This document shows positions 18,276 to 27,465 of a DNA stretch of 60,660 bases, one piece after another. Within the stretch, counting starts at the first letter, position 1. The number at the start of each line of letters is the position of its first letter. Position numbers and translations under genes: made by a program. Under the pieces are notes generated by a model that searched no databases, was not told the DNA's origin, and worked only from the letters and a program-made list of their open reading frames with translations. The stretch comes from Desulfobulbaceae bacterium (GTDB lineage Bacteria > Desulfobacterota > Desulfobulbia > Desulfobulbales > Desulfocapsaceae). The stretch covers positions 1 to 60,660 of the forward strand of contig WSXV01000013.1 of the NCBI GenBank assembly GCA_009773475.1, in the 5' to 3' direction.

Positions 18276-19112
18276 TCATCCGCGAGGGTGAAATTTTTTG
18301 TGGAGTTCCTTAAGTCTGTCCTGGTCGATGTGGGTGTAGATCTGGGTGGTGGCAATGTCGGAATGACCGAGCATAAGCTGCACGGAGCGCAGGTCGGCGC
18401 CATGGGTAAGGAGGTGGGTGGCGAAGGAGTGGCGAAGCATGTGCGGGGAAATGGCCTTGTTGATATTTGCTACTTGGGCCGCCTCCTTGATGATCTGCCA
18501 GAAACGGAGTCTGGTCATGGCATGGCCGCGGTTGCTGACAAAAAGGATGTTGCTGCGTCGGCCTTTGAGGATCAGTGGGCGTGCGGTCTTAAGGTAGTGT
18601 TCGATGATTTCCCGGGCCGGAACGCCAAAGGGGATAAGTCGTTCCTTGTTTCCCTTGCCGATGACCCTGATGAAGCAGGAGGAGAGATTGCACGCAGCAA
18701 GGGGGATTGAAATCAATTCTGAAACCCTGATGCCGGTAGCGTAGAGAAGATGCAGCATGGTGTAATTTCTTTGCAACTGGGGGGTGATAACAGTGGGTGG
18801 AGTCAGGAGGCTGGTTACTTCGGTGATGGTGAGGGCTTTCGGGAGTCGGCTGCCAGTGCGAGGAAGGTCAATGGCAGCCAGGGGATTGTGGCTGACTGTA
18901 TCGCTTGCCAGTAAAAAACCGAAAAAACTTTTGAGGGCTGATATTCTTCTGGCGTTACTGCGATGTGAAAGCTTCAGTCTGCCGCAATGTTCGAGGAAGA
19001 TGTGCACGGTGCTGCTCTCAACTTCGTCCAGTTCCAGGACTTTTTGCTGCCGAAGGAATCTGAAAAAAATATTAATGTCAGCGTGATAGGCCTGAACAGT
19101 GTTGTTTGCCAA
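18276..19112 (-). CDS. xerD: Tyrosine recombinase XerC/XerD-like, start uncertain
   Basis: A chromosome-dimer-resolution type recombinase. Using TTG at 19112, it has 278 residues and all catalytic positions: R129 (ATGIRVSEL), K153 or K156 (GKGNKERLI), H224 and R227 (HMLRHSF), H250 (LGHSDIATTQIY) and the nucleophile Y259. The N-terminal core-binding domain looks clipped. The frame upstream of 19112, back to a stop at 19233, encodes more Xer-like sequence (ARSLYLRYLITEKRL) but contains no ATG, GTG or TTG. Either an unusual start codon is used, the protein is short, or there is a base error. It lies downstream of rpsU beyond a terminator hairpin. XerD rather than XerC is a guess. Confidence 0.85.
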   Translation of the reverse strand: MANNTVQAYHADINIFFRFLRQQKVLELDEVESSTVHIFLEHCGRLKLSHRSNARRISALKSFFGFLLASDTVSHNPLAAIDLPRTGSRLPKALTITEVTSLLTPPTVITPQLQRNYTMLHLLYATGIRVSELISIPLAACNLSSCFIRVIGKGNKERLIPFGVPAREIIEHYLKTARPLILKGRRSNILFVSNRGHAMTRLRFWQIIKEAAQVANINKAISPHMLRHSFATHLLTHGADLRSVQLMLGHSDIATTQIYTHIDQDRLKELHKKFHPRG

Positions 19113-19236
19113 GCGCTTCTCTGTGATCAGGTAGCGAAGATAAAGCGATCGTGCAGAGATGAATTGCTGGGGGAGTGTGCGAGAAGATGTGATCAGGTGA
19201 TGAGTCGCAGGGGGTTGCCAGGAAAGAGATGATTAA

Positions 19237-19268
19237 ACACCTGGAGCGAAAACATCAACTCCAGGTGT
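19237..19268 (-). terminator. Terminator after rpsU
   Basis: A 10-bp perfect inverted repeat (acacctggag / ctccaggtgt) with a 12-nt loop lies just after the rpsU stop on the minus strand and is followed by TTTAAT. The T-run is short, so some readthrough into the Xer gene is possible. Confidence 0.65.
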
Positions 19269-19285
19269 CTTTGTCTCCTGAAACC

Positions 19286-19477
19286 TTACGCCTTCCGGGT
19301 ACGGTTGAATTTTCGGAGTTTTCTGCGGGCTTCTGCCTGTTTCCGGCGTTTCATGATGCTTGGTTTTTCATAGCATTCACGACGTTTCAGCTCACGTTTG
19401 ATCCCGTCAATCTGCAGCTTTTTTTTGAGTTGTCTGATGGCGTATTCAATGTCTCCACGAACTTCAACTTCTATCAT
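19286..19477 (-). CDS. rpsU: 30S ribosomal protein S21
   Basis: A 63-residue, highly basic protein matching bS21. The N-terminus (MIEVEVRGDIEYAIRQLKKK) and the GIKRELKRRECYEKPS segment are diagnostic, and the C-terminal tail is Arg/Lys-rich. S21 sits near the mRNA/anti-Shine-Dalgarno region of the small subunit and helps initiation. The ATG start is clear. It stands between the FAD oxidase and a terminator, and is not linked to dnaG/rpoD as in E. coli. Confidence 0.97.
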   Translation of the reverse strand: MIEVEVRGDIEYAIRQLKKKLQIDGIKRELKRRECYEKPSIMKRRKQAEARRKLRKFNRTRKA

Positions 19478-19643
19478 TTAGGACTCCAGTGTATCTTGGG
19501 ATTCGGAAGGGGCCGACAGTGGCATCTCCCTTGGAAAGGTCTATGTGAACAAATAAAAAAAGCATTTTTTGAAAAAAACAATCTGTATTTATAAAAAGAA
19601 CTTCATTGTCTGTCAATGGATTTTTCCACCATCGTGGATTTTT

Positions 19644-21068
19644 TCAGTCTTGCAACGGGGAGTTGGGGATCTCTGCGGGAAAGATCTTTCCTGGATTGAG
19701 GATGCCTTGTGGATCAAACAGGTTCTTGAGCTTTTTCATGGTATTCAGGGTCGTGGTGTCCAGTTCAAGGGGCAGGAACGCGGACTTGGTGATGCCTATG
19801 CCATGCTCTCCGGATAAGGTACCGCCAAGGCCAACGACTTGTCGGAAAAGTCTCTCTTTGGCGATCTCGCCTTTGCGCCGCTGTTCATCCTGATCGCGGT
19901 CCAGCATGATATTGACATGGATATTACCATCCCCGGCATGGCCAAAGGTGAGAATTATAAGGTTCAACTCACGTGCCAGACTCTCGGTAAATTGTACAAG
20001 TTCCGGGATACGGCTGCGGGGCACGACCACGTCTTCGCTGATTTTGTGGGGGCTGAGCTGGAAGGTGGCTGGTGAGATGGAACGTCTGGCCAGCCATAGC
20101 TCCTGTTTTTCAGCGTCAGTCGCCGCCTGCCGGATGGTGCAGTGGCTTCGATGGGCATCGGTGTTTAAAAGATTGTATAGCCGTTCCGTTTGATTGTGGA
20201 CTTCATTTCGACTGCCGTCCAGTTCGAGCAGGAGCATGGCCTCAAGGTCAGGAGCGGGTGGGGTGGGGAGCAGTTTTGCGACCACGCTCAAAGCGGTTTT
20301 ATCCATATATTCGAGGGTGCAGGGGCGGATATTGTGATTGAGGATTTCGGCTACCAGGACTGTTGCTTGCGGCAGGGAGTTAGAGCTGATTAAAAAAGTC
20401 TCTTTGTGTTCCGGGAGGGGAATGAGGCGGGTGATGATCTTGGTGATGATCCCCAAAGTTCCTTCGGAGCCGATGAAAAGGCGAGTGAGATCGTAGCCGA
20501 CTACCCCTTTTTCGGTCCGGGTGCCGGTGGTCAGGATTTCTCCATTAGCCAGCACTACCTCCAACCCTATAATAAAATCTTTGGTTACGCCATATTTGAC
20601 TGCCGATGGGCCACCGGCGCATTCGGCGGCATTGCCTCCCATGGTGCAGAATTTGAGACTGGCGGGGTCAGGCGGGTAAAACAGCCCGACCTCTTGCACA
20701 GCCTTCTGAAACTCCCCGGTGATAACCCCTGGCTCAACGATGGCAATCTGATTGTCCTGGTCGATCTCGAGAATCCGGTTCAGACGGGAGAGTGCCAGCA
20801 CCAGTCCGCCTTGAACGGGAAGGGAACCCCCGGTCATGCCGGTTCCGGCCCCCCTTGCCACCACCGGCAGGTTATAGTTACTGGCCAGGAGCATCAGGGC
20901 GGCAATCTGGGAGGTGGAGTCAGGAAAGACGACAATATCTGGCAGAAAGGTCTTGCCGGTGCCATCGTAGGAATAGCAATGCAGGTCTTCAAGACGGGTG
21001 GTGCAGTGCATTCGGCCAACAATATGAGCAGCTTTTTCGGCCACTTTTTTGATAATATCTTTATCCAT
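19644..21068 (-). CDS. FAD-linked oxidase, GlcD/D-lactate dehydrogenase type
   Basis: A PCMH-type flavoenzyme of about 474 residues that oxidises 2-hydroxy acids such as glycolate or D-lactate. The FAD-binding domain shows PVVARGAGTGMTGGS (pyrophosphate loop), MGGNAAECAGGPSAVKYG and FIGSEGTLGIITK. The C-terminal oxidase domain has FGHAGDGNIHVNIM and the closing GEHGIGITK...NPGKIFP. I chose ATG at 21068; a TTG at 21086 would add six residues. Electron-transfer partners (GlcE/F-like Fe-S subunits) are not adjacent. The exact substrate is not determined. Confidence 0.9.
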   Translation of the reverse strand: MDKDIIKKVAEKAAHIVGRMHCTTRLEDLHCYSYDGTGKTFLPDIVVFPDSTSQIAALMLLASNYNLPVVARGAGTGMTGGSLPVQGGLVLALSRLNRILEIDQDNQIAIVEPGVITGEFQKAVQEVGLFYPPDPASLKFCTMGGNAAECAGGPSAVKYGVTKDFIIGLEVVLANGEILTTGTRTEKGVVGYDLTRLFIGSEGTLGIITKIITRLIPLPEHKETFLISSNSLPQATVLVAEILNHNIRPCTLEYMDKTALSVVAKLLPTPPAPDLEAMLLLELDGSRNEVHNQTERLYNLLNTDAHRSHCTIRQAATDAEKQELWLARRSISPATFQLSPHKISEDVVVPRSRIPELVQFTESLARELNLIILTFGHAGDGNIHVNIMLDRDQDEQRRKGEIAKERLFRQVVGLGGTLSGEHGIGITKSAFLPLELDTTTLNTMKKLKNLFDPQGILNPGKIFPAEIPNSPLQD

Positions 21069-21176
21069 ATGGGGTATAATAACCAAGTCGTGAAAAAATG
21101 AAAGGGCATTTCCAGCTGAAAGAAAAGAGAATAATACTTAATAAAAAGTTCAACGAATAATGCAAGGAGAGAGAGG

Positions 21177-22118
21177 GTGAGCGAAGAGACACGAATACGG
21201 GTTGCGTTACTGGCTGGTGGTCGTTCAAGTGAAAGGGAAGTATCACTGAAAGGGGCGCTAGGGGTGGAGAAGGCTCTTGATCCCGGGAAGTTTCTGGTCA
21301 AGCGCTATGACCCGGCAAAGGATCTTGCGGCCCTTGCCCAGGATGCGCCATCCATTGATGTCGCCTTTATTCTCTTGCATGGCTTGTATGGTGAGGATGG
21401 AACGGTGCAGGGTTTCCTTGATCTGCTGGGGATTCCCTATCAGGGAGCCGGAGTGTTGGGTAGTGCCATGGCCATGGATAAGAATCTCGCCAAGATCATG
21501 TACCGGCTACACGGTCTGCCCGTGGCCAATTGGGAGATGGCCCGGCCGCAGGATGTTCAGGCGCCTGGCCGGTTGCTGGAGAGTCTGCATCTGCCCTTGG
21601 TCATCAAACCGGTGCGGGCCGGTTCGAGTATCGGGATGTCCATTGTAACCACTGAGGAGGAGTTAGGGAAAGGGATCAAGCTTGCCTATGAACATGACTC
21701 GCAGGTTATGGTGGAGCAGTTTGTCAAAGGGCGGGAGATTACCGGTGGGGTTCTTGGCAATGACGAGTTGATCGCCCTGCCGCTGGTGGAGATTATCCCC
21801 AATAAGGAATTTCTCTTCTTTGATTATACCGCCAAATATCAGGCCGGTGCCTCACGGGAACTCTGTCCAGCCCCCATCGGTGCAGAATTGACCGCCAAGG
21901 CACAGCAATTTGCCTTGGCTGCCCACCGGGCCTTACAGCTACGCGGATATTCCCGCACCGATATGATCGTCACCGACGAAGGTGATATCACGCTGTTGGA
22001 GACCAATACCATTCCCGGGATGACCCCCACCAGTCTGCTCCCGCAGGCGGCCGCAGTCCATGGACTTGCATTTCCGGCATTGCTGGAACGGTTGATTGAG
22101 CTGGCCATGGAGACGTGA
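21177..22118 (+). CDS. ddl: D-alanine--D-alanine ligase
   Basis: An ATP-grasp ligase of 313 residues making the D-Ala-D-Ala dipeptide for peptidoglycan. Diagnostic segments are LLAGGRSSEREVSLKGA at the N-terminus, LHGLYGEDGTVQGFLDLLGI, GVLGSAMAMDKNLAK, the ATP-grasp lysine region VIKPVRAGSSIGMS, and the metal-binding LLETNTIPGMTPTSLLPQAA near the end. The start is GTG at 21177 preceded by AAGGAGAGAGAG. It is a single gene divergent from the FAD oxidase and followed by a strong hairpin, not part of the mur/fts cluster. Confidence 0.96.
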   Translation: MSEETRIRVALLAGGRSSEREVSLKGALGVEKALDPGKFLVKRYDPAKDLAALAQDAPSIDVAFILLHGLYGEDGTVQGFLDLLGIPYQGAGVLGSAMAMDKNLAKIMYRLHGLPVANWEMARPQDVQAPGRLLESLHLPLVIKPVRAGSSIGMSIVTTEEELGKGIKLAYEHDSQVMVEQFVKGREITGGVLGNDELIALPLVEIIPNKEFLFFDYTAKYQAGASRELCPAPIGAELTAKAQQFALAAHRALQLRGYSRTDMIVTDEGDITLLETNTIPGMTPTSLLPQAAAVHGLAFPALLERLIELAMET

Positions 22119-22140
22119 GAGAGAGTTAAGGGATATGGAA

Positions 22141-22186
22141 AGAAGGAGATGGGGGGCGGCTTATGTCCCCGCCGCCATCTCCTTCT
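22141..22186. terminator. Strong bidirectional hairpin between ddl and lipoprotein gene
   Basis: A 12-bp perfect inverted repeat (agaaggagatgg / ccatctccttct) continues into an inner GC-rich stem (ggcggc / gccgcc) in the convergent gap. There is no clear T-run on either side, but the location and stability suggest a shared transcription stop. Confidence 0.7.
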
Positions 22187-22282
22187 ACAATTCTAGACGG
22201 CAGTGTTCGTATCCTACAACTCTCTATGAGTTTGCGACTTTCAATCAAAAACGGGGCGAAACCTGCCCCATGTTCCGTAAAG

Positions 22283-22561
22283 TTAGTCTTTCCGGCAAGG
22301 AACTACCTTGCGAAAGCTGTCTTTTGTCCAGATCGGCTGTCCATCTGGGGTTTTGCCATCGGTTTTCCATTTGTCGATAACCTGGAGGCAGAAAGATCCT
22401 GTATTCAGGATTTCCGGTTCCTTGTTTTCCGGGGCGACTCCACCAATACGAATCAGGTCGGTATGGGTTGTGGTGTAGTTGGGTTTGATCGTGGCCGCAC
22501 TGCAGCCAGCGAGGGTAACAGCAAGAATTGTGTAAACAGTATACATGCCAAGCTTGTTCAT
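22283..22561 (-). CDS. Small lipoprotein of unknown function
   Basis: A 92-residue protein with a lipoprotein signal: basic MNKLG, a hydrophobic stretch, and lipobox LAGC with the lipidated cysteine at C20. The mature part is short and hydrophilic, with two more cysteines that could form a disulfide (FCLQVIDKWK and VVPCRKD). I recognise no family. The ATG start is preceded by GAGGACACACC. The gene is isolated and convergent with ddl. An outer membrane or periplasmic location follows from the signal. Confidence 0.72.
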   Translation of the reverse strand: MNKLGMYTVYTILAVTLAGCSAATIKPNYTTTHTDLIRIGGVAPENKEPEILNTGSFCLQVIDKWKTDGKTPDGQPIWTKDSFRKVVPCRKD

Positions 22562-22835
22562 GGTGTGTCCTCCAGATAAAGGGGAAAGGATTAAAACGAT
22601 GCTCCACTGTATGTTTTTTCTAGTTCATTGAGCTAAAATTTGTTGAGGGGTAAATATTGATTCTACAGGGAGGGGAGTTGACGGGCTTGAGAGTATGGAT
22701 TGAAAGGATGGGTACATTCACGCAAACAGCTCTCTCGCACTTGTACGAATTATGCTGCATTTGAAGGGTGTTTGTTTAAAGAATAAATGAGACGGTGAGC
22801 AATTTGAAAAAGTTTAACAAAATTGACCAGTAAAC

Positions 22836-22912
22836 TGGTCGGGAAGAGAGGATTCGAACCTCCGGCCTCAGCGTCCCGAACGCTGCGCTCTACCAGACTG
22901 AGCCACTCCCCG
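22836..22912 (-). tRNA. tRNA-Pro (CGG)
   Basis: A full cloverleaf reads on the minus strand: acceptor CGGGGAG pairs with CTTCCCG, the D-arm contains GGCTCAGTCTGGTAGAGC, the anticodon loop is TTCGGGA with anticodon CGG, and the T-loop is GGTTCGAATCC. The 3' CCA is encoded. Confidence 0.95.
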
Positions 22913-23053
22913 ATGTGCTTGGTTTTGTTTAGATCGTTTTTTCTCTTAAGGATTGCGCCTATCTTTAACGCGTGTCAGTTACTTTTATAACTTAAAAATT
23001 ATAGCCTGTTTGACTCTCTGTTTCAATGAAGAAAGACTGGAAAATTTGTTGCC

Positions 23054-24331
23054 TTAAAACCGGTTTTTGAAATACGGGGCAAGTACTTCCGGAATTTTGA
23101 GCGAACCGTCTTCCTGCTGATAGTTTTCCAGGATGGCCAGAAGGGTGCGTCCCACAGCCAGTCCTGAGCCATTGAGGGTATGTACCAGACGGCTTTTTTT
23201 CTGACCGTTGGGGCGGTAGCGGATGCCGCCGCGGCGGGCCTGAAAATCCAGAAAATTAGAGCAGGAGGAGATTTCTCGATAAGTTTCCTGGCCCGGTAGC
23301 CAGACCTCAATGTCGTAGGTCTGAGTGGCTGAGAAGCCAAGGTCGCCGCTACAAAGCTTGACCACCCGGTAGTGTAGGCCGAGGAGCTGCAGTACCTCTT
23401 CGGCGTCCGCCAGGAGCGATTCAAGTTCCTGGGCGGATTCTTCCGGTCGTGTGAATTTGACCAGTTCCACCTTGTCAAACTGGTGCTGTCGGATTAATCC
23501 CCTTGTGTCGCGGCCATGGGAACCAGCTTCAGAACGGAAGCAGGGGGTGTAGGCTGTTAATTTAAGGGGAAGGACATTCTCTTCCAGCGTCTCGTCTCGG
23601 TAGATGTTGGTGACCGGCACCTCGGCCGTGGGTATCAGGTAGAGATCCCAGTCCTTGATGCGGAACAGGTCTTCTTCAAATTTGGGCAACTGGCCGGTGG
23701 CAGTCATGGATGCCGAATTCACCAGGAATGGCGGCAGAATTTCTTCATAGCCATGGCGCTGGGTGTGCAGATCGAGCATGAAGTTGATCAGCGCCCGTTC
23801 AAGCCTTGAGGCAATACCCCTGAGCAGGGCAAATCTGGCCCCGGTGATCTTGGCTGCCCGTTCAAAGTCAAGGATCTTCAGGGCTTCGCCAACTTCCCAG
23901 TGGGGTTTGGGTTGGAAGGAAAATGTGGGCTTGCTCCCCCAGAGCCTGATCTCGACATTGTCCTGATCGGTCTGACCAGTGGGCACAGAATCGCTGCACA
24001 GGTTGGGAATGGCCATGACAATTTCCTGGAGACGGGCCTGGATGTCTGTCAGTTGATCATCAAGCTCTTTGATCCGGTCTGAGGTCTTGCGCATCTCAAT
24101 GACCATGGGGTCAGCCAGGGCATTGTCTTCAGGGCTGCCTTTTTTGAGAATGGCAATCTCTTTTGATACGGTATTGCGCTTGTTCTTCAGTGCCTCTACT
24201 TCTGCAAGCAGGGTGAGCCTTTTCTGATCAACTCTTGCGAAGTCAGCGAGTTTGTCTAGGCTCAGGCCGCGTTTGGCCGTTTTTTCCTTAACCAGTTCCA
24301 GATTTTCTCGGATAAATCGGAGTTCAAGCAT
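23054..24331 (-). CDS. serS: Serine--tRNA ligase
   Basis: Class II aminoacyl-tRNA synthetase of 425 residues. The N-terminal [22 protein letters not shown] and the following long coiled-coil arm (residues about 28-100) bind the tRNA-Ser variable arm. Class II motif 2 ([23 protein letters not shown]) and motif 3 ([20 protein letters not shown]) are intact, as is TAEVPVTN. The length matches the family. The start is ATG. It lies downstream of tRNA-Ala and its terminator, and upstream of tRNA-Pro, all on the minus strand. Confidence 0.97.
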   Translation of the reverse strand: MLELRFIRENLELVKEKTAKRGLSLDKLADFARVDQKRLTLLAEVEALKNKRNTVSKEIAILKKGSPEDNALADPMVIEMRKTSDRIKELDDQLTDIQARLQEIVMAIPNLCSDSVPTGQTDQDNVEIRLWGSKPTFSFQPKPHWEVGEALKILDFERAAKITGARFALLRGIASRLERALINFMLDLHTQRHGYEEILPPFLVNSASMTATGQLPKFEEDLFRIKDWDLYLIPTAEVPVTNIYRDETLEENVLPLKLTAYTPCFRSEAGSHGRDTRGLIRQHQFDKVELVKFTRPEESAQELESLLADAEEVLQLLGLHYRVVKLCSGDLGFSATQTYDIEVWLPGQETYREISSCSNFLDFQARRGGIRYRPNGQKKSRLVHTLNGSGLAVGRTLLAILENYQQEDGSLKIPEVLAPYFKNRF

Positions 24332-24362
24332 AATGGGTCAGGTGTGAGTAAATGATATTAAC

Positions 24363-24400
24363 GAAAAAAAGCCAGTCTCAGGGGGAACCCTAAAACTGGC
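24363..24400 (-). terminator. Rho-independent terminator after tRNA-Ala
   Basis: On the minus strand a stem (gccagt / actggc, extended by an inner aggg / ccct pairing) is followed by a run of seven T. It separates tRNA-Ala from serS. Confidence 0.8.
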
Positions 24401-24414
24401 CTTAATCATACGAA

Positions 24415-24490
<76 letters not shown>

Positions 24491-24600
24491 AAAATTTTCT
24501 ATATTATAAAAACAAAAATTTATTAACAGGAAATTATGATGATGTCAAACTCTTTTTCTTGTTTTTTTCTTTTGTTTCGTTGGGGATGAGGGTATATTTC

Positions 24601-24629
24601 TTGCTTAAAGTAATGCGTTTTGGTAAAAT
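24601..24629 (+). promoter_or_regulatory. Candidate sigma-70 promoter for mreB operon
   Basis: TTGCTT at 24601 and TAAAAT at 24624 are spaced by 17 bases and lie about 65 bases before the mreB start. This is a motif match only. Confidence 0.45.
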
Positions 24630-24692
24630 AATAGACTTTTTGATTGCAAATAATTTCTCGAATGACAGGGTATGTTTTTTTATAAGGGATGA

Positions 24693-25733
<1,041 letters not shown>

Positions 25734-25760
25734 ATCGTTATTACAAGTTTTTTCAGGTTT

Positions 25761-25806
25761 GACCGGGAGAAGTAATACTTTCCATAAGTTGTTATTTCTC
25801 CCGGTC
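25761..25806 (+). other. Long hairpin between mreB and mreC
   Basis: An 11-bp perfect inverted repeat (gaccgggagaa / ttctcccggtc) with a 24-nt interior lies in the mreB-mreC gap and is not followed by a T-run. It could stabilise the mreB message, act as a processing site, or attenuate downstream genes. Confidence 0.55.
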
Positions 25807-25827
25807 ATCATTGATGAATAAAGAGTT

Positions 25828-26715
25828 TTGAAGAAATCGACAAATGTTAAAAAGACACCGTCTCGTTTTGTAACGGCGAGAGTGCTTGTTCTTTGCGGGG
25901 TATTGCTCACCCTGGCCCTGCTCCTCTTTGGATCCACCGTAGGTGGGCAATTTGGTGTGGTTCAGCAGATGATCATGCAAAGCCTAGGGCCAGTTCAGGG
26001 TGGAGCTTCGAAATTGACAAACTCTTTTCAAGTATTTGCCGGTGATTATCTAGCGCTGTGGAGTATCAGGGATGATAATAAGCAGTTACGCCTGAAGATT
26101 GCTGATTATCAGCAGCAATTAGATCAGCTGCGTGAGGCTTATGCTCGCAATCGGTATCTGGAGAATGAACTTGCTTTTAAAAGAGTCGAGAATTTTCCAG
26201 CTCTTACCGCGCGAGTGGTGGGGAAGGATCCATCCTTCTGGTTTAAGACCTTGATTGTGGATAGAGGCAAAAATGATGGCGTCATTAAAGGTATGGTGGC
26301 CCGGACCTCTTTGGGTGTTGTGGGACAGGTCATACAGGTTTCTGACAATTATGCCAAAATTCTTTTAACTAATGCTCCAAGCAGCGCCATTGATGCCATG
26401 ATTCAGAAGAATCGGGTGCGTGGTATTTTAAAAGGAGCTGCTGATAAGGGATATGTCCTTTATTATGTCTTGAAAAATGCTGAAGTTGAGGTGGGTGATC
26501 GGGTAGTAACCGCTGGCGTTGGTGGAGTTTTTCCGTCAGGTATACCTTTGGGGACGGTGTCGGAGGTTCGCTCAAAGCGGCGTGGAATGTTTCAGGAGAT
26601 CGAAGTTGCACCCGTTGTTGATTTTGGGAGATTGGAGATGGTTTTTATTGATCTTTCCGAAAGACAGAAAATCGCTGAAGAGATGGGAATAACGGTAGCA
26701 CCTGCTGTTGATTAA
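25828..26715 (+). CDS. mreC: Rod shape-determining protein MreC
   Basis: A 295-residue bitopic protein with one membrane helix (ARVLVLCGVLLTLALLLFG) and a periplasmic coiled coil (residues about 80-112: LRLKIADYQQQLDQLREAY). It then has the MreC beta domains (VVGKDPSFWFKTLIVDRGKNDGV; GMVARTSLGVVGQV; VGDRVVTAGVGGVFPSGIPLG). MreC links the MreB cytoskeleton to PBP2. The start is TTG at 25828 after AAAGAG; I see no ATG that would preserve the membrane helix better. Confidence 0.94.
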   Translation: MKKSTNVKKTPSRFVTARVLVLCGVLLTLALLLFGSTVGGQFGVVQQMIMQSLGPVQGGASKLTNSFQVFAGDYLALWSIRDDNKQLRLKIADYQQQLDQLREAYARNRYLENELAFKRVENFPALTARVVGKDPSFWFKTLIVDRGKNDGVIKGMVARTSLGVVGQVIQVSDNYAKILLTNAPSSAIDAMIQKNRVRGILKGAADKGYVLYYVLKNAEVEVGDRVVTAGVGGVFPSGIPLGTVSEVRSKRRGMFQEIEVAPVVDFGRLEMVFIDLSERQKIAEEMGITVAPAVD

Positions 26716-26914
26716 AAGTCAGAAATTGTCTTCTTCTAAGCATATATGGCCTCTCCGATGTTATTTAGCCGCTCCCCTGGTGCGACAAGGGAAACAGATT
26801 TCTCTTTTGTTCTTGGCCGATAAGAGGATGATGGCGTTGATTTCTACTGAGGAACGGCATATCATCATGAGCAGGCTTTCCATGCAACGCCGGGAGGCCG
26901 TATACGTATGCTGA
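26708..26914 (+). CDS. Small ORF bridging mreC and mreD (doubtful)
   Basis: A 68-codon frame exactly fills the mreC-mreD gap. It starts with TTG overlapping the last codons of mreC and ends with a TGA overlapping the mreD start (ATGCTGA). It has no recognisable motif and a mixed basic/hydrophobic composition. It may be a real small protein, a leader that couples mreD translation to mreC, or chance. I see no family match. Confidence 0.28.
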   Translation: MIKSQKLSSSKHIWPLRCYLAAPLVRQGKQISLLFLADKRMMALISTEERHIIMSRLSMQRREAVYVC

Positions 26915-27444
26915 TACTCAGTTTTTTGTTGGTTGGAATTGTCCTTATTGTTTGCCAGTCTTCAGTCCTATGTTCTCTTCCATCCTGGATGGGAAATCCA
27001 GATCTGATATTTATCCTGATAACCTTCCTTGCCTATCGTTTTGACTGGTTGCGGGGGTTGTTGCTGGTCCTTGTTTTCGGCTGGATAATGGATGTAGCTT
27101 CCGGCCTTTATCTCGGGACCTATCCTTTGCTGTACCTTTTCCTCTTTATTTTTCTTAAGCTTCTCAAGGAGAGTAGCCCGGTGAAAGAGGCTGTCTATCA
27201 GATTCCTCTGGTTGGCGTCGCTTGTCTTATTGGTTACTCTTGTCTCTATGTCTTTTATTTATTGGCCTTGCCGGGTGTTCTGCCTGATTGGTCATGGGGC
27301 ACGATGATACGGCAGATATTGATTCTGGTGGTGGCCTCAATTCCTAGTTTTCTTTTGTATAATAAATTGTTTGAGCAGATATCCAAACGTCGTTTCATTC
27401 GTCCTCGTATCCTGCGGAAGCGTTCCGGGAATTATTTTCGTTGA
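26908..27444 (+). CDS. mreD: Rod shape-determining protein MreD
   Basis: A 178-residue polytopic membrane protein of the elongasome. It has five to six hydrophobic segments, beginning LILSFLLVGIVLIVCQSSVL, with the family-typical NPDLIFILITFLAYRFDWLRG and a GWIMDVASGLYLGTYPLLYL segment that matches the conserved D-x-xSG(x)LG loop of MreD. It has a basic C-terminal tail. Its position between mreC and mrdA agrees. The ATG start overlaps the stop of the doubtful bridging frame. Confidence 0.88.
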   Translation: MLILSFLLVGIVLIVCQSSVLCSLPSWMGNPDLIFILITFLAYRFDWLRGLLLVLVFGWIMDVASGLYLGTYPLLYLFLFIFLKLLKESSPVKEAVYQIPLVGVACLIGYSCLYVFYLLALPGVLPDWSWGTMIRQILILVVASIPSFLLYNKLFEQISKRRFIRPRILRKRSGNYFR

Positions 27445-27465
27445 ATTGTATGACAAGTTGCCGAG

